A stretch of DNA of 64,000 nt from NCBI RefSeq assembly GCF_026341035.1, contig NZ_JAPEOQ010000002.1:1984001-2048000 (forward strand), read 5' to 3'. The notes below the pieces were generated by a model. That model had not been told where the DNA came from and did not search any database. It saw only the letters and a list, made by a program, of their open reading frames with translations. How positions within the stretch are numbered: position 1 is the stretch's first letter; each line of letters begins with the position of its first letter. Below are positions 8,817 through 15,987 of the stretch, piece after piece. This DNA is from Streptomyces sp. NBC_01016 (GTDB taxonomy: Bacteria > Actinomycetota > Actinomycetes > Streptomycetales > Streptomycetaceae). The translations under genes were made by a program, and so were the position numbers.

Positions 8817-8936
8817 GCCCCCTTATACGTACGAGAGAGGTGAAGGGATTGCATGCAGTGTCGGTGTTCCGTCGGGTGGCGCAATCCATCGGCGTCCCCC
8901 GCTCGTACAACCTCCGCGAGAAGGGACGGAGTGATC

Positions 8937-9470
8937 ATGAAGAACTTCAGGATCGGCGTGGCCGGGTTCGCGCTCGTGGCGGCCTTCGGGCTGGCGGGCT
9001 GCGGGGGTGGAGGCGGCTCAGGTGGTGGCGGCAGTTCGGACGGCGGCACGCCCGCGGCCAAGGACGCCTCCACGTTGAGCACGACCGATTCACCGATGGG
9101 CAAGATCCTCGTCGACGGCAAGGGACGCACGCTCTACCTGTTCACCAGCGACGGCAAGAACAGCAACTCCATGAAGTGCGATGCGAAGTGCCTCACGGAG
9201 TGGCCGCACATGGAGGGCAAACCGAAGGCGGGCGCCGGGGTCCGGGCGAACCTGATCGCCACGACGAAGGGCAGCGGCACAGCGCAGGCGACGTACGCCG
9301 GACACCCGCTCTACTACTACGCCGACGACCACAAGGCGGGGGACACGAAGGGGCAGGGCATCGACCAGATCTGGTACGTCCTCGACTCCCACGGCAATGC
9401 GATCAAGAAGGCCGCGCCCGCGGGCGGCGGGGACGACGGCGACAACGACAGTGGTGGCTACGGCTACTGA
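8937..9470 (+). CDS. Secreted lipoprotein with Yx(FWY)xxD-type repeats (COG4315-like)
   Basis: A 177-residue lipoprotein. Signal peptide with lipobox LAGC, Cys at residue 22, then a Gly/Ser-rich linker. Two copies of the COG4315-type unit follow: GRTLYLFTSD (about 63-72) with the cysteine pair MKCDAKC and a WP motif, and HPLYYYADD (about 123-131) with GQGIDQIWYVLD. The C-terminus is Gly/Asp-rich. ATG 8937 is preceded by GGGACGGAG; a GTG two codons earlier is possible. Similar lipoproteins commonly neighbour ECF sigma/anti-sigma pairs, as here. Proposed roles include redox or haem-related functions, but none is proven. Confidence 0.85.
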   Translation: MKNFRIGVAGFALVAAFGLAGCGGGGGSGGGGSSDGGTPAAKDASTLSTTDSPMGKILVDGKGRTLYLFTSDGKNSNSMKCDAKCLTEWPHMEGKPKAGAGVRANLIATTKGSGTAQATYAGHPLYYYADDHKAGDTKGQGIDQIWYVLDSHGNAIKKAAPAGGGDDGDNDSGGYGY

Positions 9471-9482
9471 GGCGACGCGGGG

Positions 9483-9511
9483 CGGGAGCCATCCCGAAGA
9501 GCGGGCTCCCG
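9483..9511. terminator. Hairpin between convergent lipoprotein and ABC genes
   Basis: Inverted repeat CGGGAGCC (9483-9490) and GGCTCCCG (9504-9511) with a 13-base loop, located just past the lipoprotein stop (9470) and just before the ABC gene stop (9530). Probably a bidirectional terminator; no T-run. Confidence 0.5.
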
Positions 9512-9529
9512 ACCGCCGCCGTCGGCACA

Positions 9530-11329
9530 TCAGCCGTGCCAGGACCGCCACAGCGCCGCGTACGCGCCGTCGGCCGCGACCAGGTCGTCGTGGCTGCCGA
9601 GTTCGCAGATCCGGCCGTCCTCGACCACGGCGATCACGTCCGCGTCGTGCGCGGTGTGCAGCCGGTGCGCGATGGCCACGACCGTGCGGCCGTCGAGCAC
9701 CCGGCCGAGCGAGCGCTCCAGGTTGCGGGCCGCGCGCGGGTCGAGCAGCGAGGTCGCCTCGTCGAGGACCAGCGTGTGCGGGTCGGCCAGGACCAGCCGG
9801 GCCAGCGCGATCTGCTGCGCCTGCGCCGGGGTGAGGGCCACCCCGCCCGAGCCGACCTCCGTGTCGAGGCCGTCGGCGAGGCCACCGGCCCACCCCTCGG
9901 CGTCGACCGCACCGAGGGCGGCCCACAGCTCCGCGTCCTCTGCGCCCGTGCGGGCCAGGCGGAGGTTGTCGCGCAGGGAGCCCACGAAGACGTGGTGCTC
10001 CTGGTTGACCAGGGCCACGTGGGAGCGGACCCGCTCGGCCTCCATCCGGGAGAGTTCCGCGCCGCCCAGCGTGACCTGCCCGGTGCGCGGCGCATAGATC
10101 CCGGCGAGCAGCCGCCCGAGCGTCGACTTGCCCGCGCCCGAGGGGCCGACCAGGGCGAGCCGCGTGCCGGGCGCGACCTCCAGGGACACCTTGCGCAGTA
10201 CGTCGACGCCCTCGCGGTAGCCGAAGTGCACCGCGTCGGCCTGGACATCGCGGCCGTCGGGCCGCACGGAGGCATCGCCCGCGTCCGGCTCGATGTCCCG
10301 CACACCGACGAGCCGGGCCAGCGACACCTGGGCGACCTGAAGCTCGTCGTACCAGCGCAGGATCATCCCGATCGGGTCCACCAGCATCTGCGCGATGAGG
10401 GCGCTCGTGGTCAGCTGCCCCACGCCGATCCAGCCCTGGAGGACGAAGACACCGCCGACCACCAGCACCGACAGCAGCACGAGGACGTGCACGGTGTTGA
10501 TCACCGGGAAGAGCACGGAGCGCAGGTAGAGGGTGTACCGCTCCCAGGCGGTCCACTCCTTGACGCGCCGCTCCGACAGGTCGATGCGGCGGTCGCCGAG
10601 CCGGTGCGCCTCGATGGTGCGCCCGGCGTCCACGGTCTCGGCGAGCGCGGCGGCGACGGCCGCGTACCCGGCGGCCTCCGAGCGGTACGCGGACGGCGCC
10701 CGCTTGAAGTACCAGCGGCAGCCGAGCACCAGAACCGGCACCGCGATGAGCAGCGCGGGCGCCAGCGGCGGCGCGGTCACCGCGAGCCCGCCGATGAGCA
10801 GCGCCGCCCACACGACACCGATGGACAGCTGGGGCACGGCCTCCCGCATCGCGTTCGCGAGCCGGTCGATGTCCGTGGTGATCCGGGACAGCAGGTCGCC
10901 CGTTCCCGCCCGCTCCAGAACGCCGGGCGGCAGGCCCACGGACCGCACCAGGAAGTCCTCCCGCAGGTCCGCCAGCATCCGCTCGCCGAGCATCGCCCCG
11001 CGCAGCCGGACCTGCCGGATGAACACGGCCTGAACCACCAGGGCGAGCGCGAACAGGCCGATGGTGCGCGCCAGTTGGGGCCCTTCGAGGGAGTCGACGC
11101 CGCCCGGGTTCTCGGAGACGTCCTGGATCAGTCCACCCAGCAGGTACGGGCCGGCCATCGACGCGATGACGGCGACCGTGTTCACGCCGATGAGCAGGAG
11201 GAACTCGCGCCGGTGACGCTGGTACAGCTCCCGCACATAGGCGCGGACCGTGGCCGGGGCGCCGGCCGGCAGGGTGTGCGCCGTGGTGGGGGCCGCCGGG
11301 TCGTAGGCCGGGGGCGCTACGCCGATCAT
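9530..11329 (-). CDS. ABC exporter half-transporter, catalytic-site subunit (degenerate signature motif)
   Basis: A 599-residue half-transporter with an N-terminal six-helix ABC exporter membrane domain (about 60-330) and a C-terminal ATPase. Walker A GPSGAGKST, the Q-loop VNQEHHVF, Walker B TLVLDEAT and the switch His in IAHRLHT are intact. The signature motif is LTPAQ instead of LSGGQ. The start ATG (MIGVAPPAYDP) overlaps the preceding gene's stop by four bases (ATGA), so the two halves are coupled and should form a heterodimer. Its Walker motifs would pair with the normal LSGGQ of the partner. The substrate is unknown; multidrug or peptide export is typical for the fold. Confidence 0.92.
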   Translation of the reverse strand: MIGVAPPAYDPAAPTTAHTLPAGAPATVRAYVRELYQRHRREFLLLIGVNTVAVIASMAGPYLLGGLIQDVSENPGGVDSLEGPQLARTIGLFALALVVQAVFIRQVRLRGAMLGERMLADLREDFLVRSVGLPPGVLERAGTGDLLSRITTDIDRLANAMREAVPQLSIGVVWAALLIGGLAVTAPPLAPALLIAVPVLVLGCRWYFKRAPSAYRSEAAGYAAVAAALAETVDAGRTIEAHRLGDRRIDLSERRVKEWTAWERYTLYLRSVLFPVINTVHVLVLLSVLVVGGVFVLQGWIGVGQLTTSALIAQMLVDPIGMILRWYDELQVAQVSLARLVGVRDIEPDAGDASVRPDGRDVQADAVHFGYREGVDVLRKVSLEVAPGTRLALVGPSGAGKSTLGRLLAGIYAPRTGQVTLGGAELSRMEAERVRSHVALVNQEHHVFVGSLRDNLRLARTGAEDAELWAALGAVDAEGWAGGLADGLDTEVGSGGVALTPAQAQQIALARLVLADPHTLVLDEATSLLDPRAARNLERSLGRVLDGRTVVAIAHRLHTAHDADVIAVVEDGRICELGSHDDLVAADGAYAALWRSWHG

Positions 11330-13236
11330 GCCGTCTCCTCGATGTCGATCTCGATATCGGTGTTGATGCCAACGGCTGCGCCGCCTGCGCCTGCGCCTGC
11401 GCCCGCGCCCGCCTCCGCGCCGGATCCGGTGTCCGTGCCGTCCTCGTCGGGCCGTGGCTCGGCGCCGGGGGAGGACTTCTCCTCGTCGGTCTCGCGGGTG
11501 ACGACCGCGCGGTACCGGGGCTCGGTGCGCACCAGTTCACGGTGCTCGCCGACCGCCGCGACCACGCCCTCGTGGACGAACACCACGCGGTCCGCGCGGT
11601 CGAGGACCAGCGGTGACGAGGTCAGCACCACGGTCGTGCGGCCGCGCCGCAGCGCGCGCACGCCCTGGGCGATCCGGACCTCGGTGTGCGAGTCGACGGC
11701 GGACGTCGGCTCGTCGAGCACCAGCGTCTCCGGGTCGGTGACCAGCGAGCGGGCCAGCGCGAGGCGCTGGCGCTGGCCGCCGGAGAGGGACCGGCCGCGT
11801 TCGGTGATGCGGGCGGTCATCGGGTTCTCGTCCAGGGAGCCCTGGGTGAGAGCGTCCAGCACGTCGGAGCACTGGGCCGCGGCCAGCGCGTCGTCGGGTG
11901 CGACGCCTCCGGAGGCCGGTACGTCGAGGAGTTCGGCGAGGGTGCCGGAGAGCAGCACCGGGTCCTTGTCCTGGACGAGCACGGCCGTCCGCGCGACATC
12001 CAGCGGCAGTTCGTCGAGCGGCACACCGTCGAGCAGGGCGGACGGCGCCACCTCGCCCGCGTCGTCGTCGGCCGCGGAAGCGGGGTGTCCGCCGAGCCGG
12101 TCGGCGAGGCGCCCCGCCAGGTCCGGGTCGCCGCAGACCACGGCGGTGAGCCGCCCCGCGGACGCCAGCACGCCGGTCGCCGGGTCGTACAGGTCGCCGG
12201 TCGGTGCCTTGGCGTCGCGCAGCCCGCCCTCCGGTTCGGTGACGCGCTCCAGCGCCAGCACCCTGGAGGCGCGCTGCGCGGACGGCCGGGAGAACGAGTA
12301 CGCCATGGCGATCTCTTCGAAGTGGCGCAGCGGGTAATTGAGGAGCATCACCCCGCTGTAGACGGTGACCAGTTCACCGACGGTGATCCGGCCCTCGCGC
12401 GCGAGGGTGACGCCGTGCCAGACGAGCACGATCGTCAGCAGGCCGGGAAGGAGGACCTGGATCGCCGAGATCAGCGCCCACATGCGCGCGCTGCGCACGG
12501 CGGCCCGGCGCACGTCCTGCGAGGCGCGGCGGTAGCGGTCGAGGAACAGCTCCTCACCGCCGATGCCGCGCAGCACGCGCAGGCCCGCGACGGTGTCCGA
12601 GGCGAGTTCGGTGGCATGGCCCGCTTTCTCCCGCTGATGGTCCGCCCGCCGGGTGGCGCGGGGGAGCAGGGGCAGCACGGCGAGCGCCAGGACCGGCATG
12701 CCGAGCGCGACGACGACACCGAGCGCGGGCTGGTAGATCAGGAGCCCCACGGCGGCGATGACGATGGTGAGCGCGGCGGCGGTGAAGCGGGAGAGCGCCT
12801 CGACGAACCAGCCGATCTTCTCCACGTCGCCGGTGGACACCGCGACGACCTCGCCCGCGGCGACCCGCCGGGTGAGGGCGGCGCCGAGCGTCGCGGTCTT
12901 GCGGGCCAGCAGCTGCTGGACACGGGCGGCGGCGGTGATCCAGTTCGTGACGGACGTGCGGTGCAGCATCGTGTCGCCGACCGCGACGCCGATGCCGAGC
13001 AGCACGATCAGCGCGCCGGCCTTGGCGAGACCGGTGCCGGAGCGGTCGACGACCGCCTGCACCGCGTAGCCGACGCCGTACGCGAGACCGGCGACGGAGA
13101 CGAAGTGGATCAGGCCCCAGGCAAGGGACTTGGCCTGCCCACCGAGCTGGTTCCGGCCGAGCCAGAGCAGGAACCGGGGGCCCGAGCGTGCGTCCGGCGC
13201 ACCGGGGTCCGGATACGGAAGGTCGGAGATCTGCAT
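11326..13236 (-). CDS. ABC exporter half-transporter with degenerate Walker A and H-loop
   Basis: A 636-residue half-transporter, first gene of the pair. The membrane domain spans about residues 30-330. In the ATPase domain the Walker A position reads VVCGDPDLAGRLADRLGG and lacks the invariant Lys, and the switch histidine position reads TSSPLVLDRAD with no His. By contrast the signature LSGGQRQRLALAR and Walker B LVLDEPTSA are perfect. This subunit therefore probably cannot use ATP itself but completes the partner's site. The C-terminus is an Asp/Glu/Ala/Gly-rich tail. An alternative reading, that the gene is decaying, is less likely because the frame and other motifs are intact. Confidence 0.92.
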   Translation of the reverse strand: MQISDLPYPDPGAPDARSGPRFLLWLGRNQLGGQAKSLAWGLIHFVSVAGLAYGVGYAVQAVVDRSGTGLAKAGALIVLLGIGVAVGDTMLHRTSVTNWITAAARVQQLLARKTATLGAALTRRVAAGEVVAVSTGDVEKIGWFVEALSRFTAAALTIVIAAVGLLIYQPALGVVVALGMPVLALAVLPLLPRATRRADHQREKAGHATELASDTVAGLRVLRGIGGEELFLDRYRRASQDVRRAAVRSARMWALISAIQVLLPGLLTIVLVWHGVTLAREGRITVGELVTVYSGVMLLNYPLRHFEEIAMAYSFSRPSAQRASRVLALERVTEPEGGLRDAKAPTGDLYDPATGVLASAGRLTAVVCGDPDLAGRLADRLGGHPASAADDDAGEVAPSALLDGVPLDELPLDVARTAVLVQDKDPVLLSGTLAELLDVPASGGVAPDDALAAAQCSDVLDALTQGSLDENPMTARITERGRSLSGGQRQRLALARSLVTDPETLVLDEPTSAVDSHTEVRIAQGVRALRRGRTTVVLTSSPLVLDRADRVVFVHEGVVAAVGEHRELVRTEPRYRAVVTRETDEEKSSPGAEPRPDEDGTDTGSGAEAGAGAGAGAGGAAVGINTDIEIDIEETA

Positions 13237-13417
13237 GACGTCCCAGGGCTCGAAGCGGGGTGGATCGAAGAAGCGGACTCAAAGGCAGCAAACCGTGAAA
13301 GGTTCGCGTCCCGCGGCGAGCCGAGGCAAACGGTTTTCCGGCGCCGGGCAAAGAATCGGGCCGGATCGACCGTCATGATCGGAGTCGATCCCGCGGTTTT
13401 TGACCGGTGGTGCGACC

Positions 13418-14188
13418 ATGGAACGCATGCGGAGTGCGGGTGTGATCAGGGCGGGCGTCGCGATGGCGGCGTGCGGTGTCCTGCTGACGACGGTGGCCGC
13501 CTGCGGCGCCGACGGCGGCGACGGCGGCGACGGCGGGAAGAAGGCCACGGCGGGGGCGAACTCCTTGGGCGGCGAGTCCGGGGGCGCCGAGGCGCGCGCG
13601 GCGGATCTCAAGCGCATCCCAGGTGTGGGCGACCGCTACCAGAAGCAGATCCCGGCGAACGCCCGGCAGGTCGTCGCCGTGTACGGAGACGGCAAGGACG
13701 CGGCGGGCTCCACCATTGCCCTCTACACCAAGTCCGGTGACACCTGGAAGAAGCAGCGCGGCTGGTCCGGGCACAACGGCAAGAAGGGCTGGACGACGAG
13801 CCACCACGAGGGCGACAACCGCAGCCCTGTCGGTGTCTTCACGCTCAGCGACGCCGGCGGGGTCCTGGCCGACCCGGGCGCGAAGCTGCCGTACACGCAG
13901 TCCGCGTCGTTCCAGGCCCCGCACTACTGGTCGAAGTCGCACTGGCACGACTTCGACTACGTCATCGCCATCGACTACAACCGCGCCAAGGGCACCTCGC
14001 CCAACGACCCGACCCGGCCGCAGGGCCAGTCCAAGGGCGGCAGCATCTGGCTGCACATGGACCACGGCAGCGGCACCTCGGCGTGCGTGAGCCAGTCGAA
14101 GGGCGACATGGAGTACCTGCTCAAGACGCTCGACCCGAAGCAGCACCCGGTGGTCGTGATGGGCGACAAGGCCGAGCTCAAGGCGTGA
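13418..14188 (+). CDS. L,D-transpeptidase/YkuD-like lipoprotein
   Basis: A 256-residue exported protein with a lipoprotein signal (LLTTVAAC, Cys near residue 29) and a Gly/Asp-rich linker. Residues about 140-245 form a YkuD-like domain: NRSPVGVFTL, then HMDHGSGTSACVS, which matches the His...(S/T)xxCxx catalytic cysteine arrangement in a variant form. It probably cross-links or trims peptidoglycan outside the membrane. ATG 13418 is preferred; a TTG at 13400 would add six residues. It is divergent from the ABC operon (180-base gap), and a MITE-like element begins 40 bases after its stop. Confidence 0.78.
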   Translation: MERMRSAGVIRAGVAMAACGVLLTTVAACGADGGDGGDGGKKATAGANSLGGESGGAEARAADLKRIPGVGDRYQKQIPANARQVVAVYGDGKDAAGSTIALYTKSGDTWKKQRGWSGHNGKKGWTTSHHEGDNRSPVGVFTLSDAGGVLADPGAKLPYTQSASFQAPHYWSKSHWHDFDYVIAIDYNRAKGTSPNDPTRPQGQSKGGSIWLHMDHGSGTSACVSQSKGDMEYLLKTLDPKQHPVVVMGDKAELKA

Positions 14189-14227
14189 GCCGCGCGGGCC
14201 CCCGCCCTGTGCTCGGGTCTGTCAGGC

Positions 14228-14393
14228 CTAGGGTCTGTCGTTTGGATCAGGCCGGGCTCGCGGGGTCCGGCACGCACGCTCGCGGCGTTGTCGTCGGTCG
14301 ACGACGCTCCGCGTCGACTCCCTCCTCCGCCTTGCGATCGCACGCACCGGACCCCGCTCCCTGATCCGACCTGATCCAAACGACAGACCCTAG
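14228..14393. mobile_element. 166-bp MITE-like element with perfect 24-bp terminal inverted repeats
   Basis: Left end CTAGGGTCTGTCGTTTGGAT (continuing CAGG) is repeated as a perfect inverted copy at 14370-14393. The outermost CTAG on both sides is palindromic and may be the duplicated target, as expected for IS5-family elements. The 118-base core has no gene and is itself partly palindromic (GTCGTCGGTCGACGACG). The core is clearly related to the element at 39415-39600. The right end overlaps the stop codon of the GH109-like gene. It can also fold as a long hairpin and may terminate transcription between the two convergent genes. Confidence 0.8.
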
Positions 14394-15838
14394 CTCGGCT
14401 TCTCCGAGTCGACACCGCCGCGCGCCTTGCGCCAGCCGCCGCGCGTGAAGTCGGGGATCTGCTGCGGCGCGCCCTTCGCCTTGATCGAGAGATGGCTCAG
14501 CGGAACCGGTGAGGTCCAGGTGGCGGCGTCGTACACGTCGAAGTCCGGGACGAGCCCGAGGCGTATCGTCTGCATCAGGCGGAACACCATGATGTAGTCC
14601 ATCCCGCCGTGCCCGCCCGGCGGGTTCGAGTGCTCCTTCCACAGCCAGTGGTCCCAGTCGGCGTACTTCGCGAAGTCGCCCCAGGCGTCGTCCGTGTGGT
14701 CGGGCTCGATGTAGATCCGCTCCGGGTAGTCCTCGAAGACGCCCTTCGTTCCGCCGAGTTGATTGATCCGCGAGTACGGGTGCGGGGTGCTGACGTCGTG
14801 CTCCAGACGGATCACCCGGCCCTTCGCCGTCTGGACCAGGCTGATCGTGCGGTCCGACTCGATGTACGACTCCTTCCAACTCGGGTCGTCCTTGGGCATA
14901 TTGGCCGCGCGGTACTCGGCGAGGCCCAGGGACGGTGTGCCGAAGCTGGAGATGTGGGTGACGCGGTCGCCGCGATTGACGTCCATGTAGTTCGCGACCG
15001 GACCGAAGCCGTGGTTCGGGTACAGGTCGCCGCGCAGCCGTGTGTGCCACAGCCGGCGCCACGGGCCCTCGTAGTAGTCCGGGTCGAACATGAGGCCGCG
15101 CAGGTCGTGGTTGTACGCGCCGGCGCCGTGCAGCAGCTCACCGAACTTGCCCGCGTGGGCCATCCGCAGGACGCGCATTTCATTGCGTCCGTAGCAGCAG
15201 TTCTCCAGCTGCATACAGTGTCTTCGGGTGCGCTCGGAGAGGTTCACCAGCTCCCACAGCTGGTCCAGCTGGAGCGAGATGGGACACTCGACGCCGACGT
15301 GCTTGCCGTTCAGCATCGCCGTCTTCGCCATCTCGAAGTGCCAGTCCCACGGCGTCGCCACGTAGACGAAGTCGATGTCCCCGCGCTTGCACAGGTTCTC
15401 GAAGTCGTGGTCGCCCTTGGCGTAGATGGCGGGCGCGGGCTGACCCGCTGCTGTCACCTTCGCCGCCGCCTTGGCGGTCTTCTCCTTGACCGGATCGCAC
15501 AGGGCGACGACCCGGACGCCCTGGATCGCAAGGAAGAGGTCGATCATGCTGCCGCCGCGGTTGCCGAGGCCGACGATGCCGACCCGAACCGTGGAGCGCC
15601 GCTCGAACGGTACGCCGATCATGGTGTCGCCCTGCCGGGCCGGTGCCGCCGCAGTGGTGGCCTCGGCCGCCCCGGAGCCACCGGCGTCGGAAGTCTCCGC
15701 GGCCTGTGCAGTCGAGCTCGAACCCAGTGCGATGAACCCGAGTCCGGCGCCGGTGGCGCCCGCGGTGCGCAGCACCTCGCGGCGGGACCGGCCATCGGGC
15801 TCGGGGTTGTCGAGGGGGCTGCGCTCGTTGTCGTGCAT
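14390..15838 (-). CDS. Gfo/Idh/MocA oxidoreductase of GH109 type, Tat-exported
   Basis: A 482-residue protein. A twin-arginine signal (SRREVLRTAGATGAGLGFIAL) lies at residues 18-38. A Rossmann domain follows with VGIVGLGNRGGSM near 81-93 and the C-terminal Gfo/Idh/MocA domain. Motifs LYPNHGFGPVANYM and GGHGGMDYIMVFRL are characteristic of the GH109 alpha-N-acetylgalactosaminidase group, which uses NAD in a redox-assisted hydrolysis. The start at 15838 (MHDNERSPLD) fits the Tat signal. The stop codon (TAG on the minus strand) lies inside the terminal repeat of the adjacent MITE, so the last residues (EKPS) may have been altered by insertion. Exact substrate not provable from sequence. Confidence 0.85.
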   Translation of the reverse strand: MHDNERSPLDNPEPDGRSRREVLRTAGATGAGLGFIALGSSSTAQAAETSDAGGSGAAEATTAAAPARQGDTMIGVPFERRSTVRVGIVGLGNRGGSMIDLFLAIQGVRVVALCDPVKEKTAKAAAKVTAAGQPAPAIYAKGDHDFENLCKRGDIDFVYVATPWDWHFEMAKTAMLNGKHVGVECPISLQLDQLWELVNLSERTRRHCMQLENCCYGRNEMRVLRMAHAGKFGELLHGAGAYNHDLRGLMFDPDYYEGPWRRLWHTRLRGDLYPNHGFGPVANYMDVNRGDRVTHISSFGTPSLGLAEYRAANMPKDDPSWKESYIESDRTISLVQTAKGRVIRLEHDVSTPHPYSRINQLGGTKGVFEDYPERIYIEPDHTDDAWGDFAKYADWDHWLWKEHSNPPGGHGGMDYIMVFRLMQTIRLGLVPDFDVYDAATWTSPVPLSHLSIKAKGAPQQIPDFTRGGWRKARGGVDSEKPS

Positions 15839-15987
15839 CGGACCTCCAACAGGGTGGGTGCGGTGCCGGGGCAAGCGCAAGCCACCCTGCTGGGAGTGAG
15901 AGCAGGGGCGCAAGAGGTCGAATCGGACGGGTGGTTGGACTTATGTCATCGGGCTTTTGGACTCATGTGACGCGCCCTCACGCGCCC

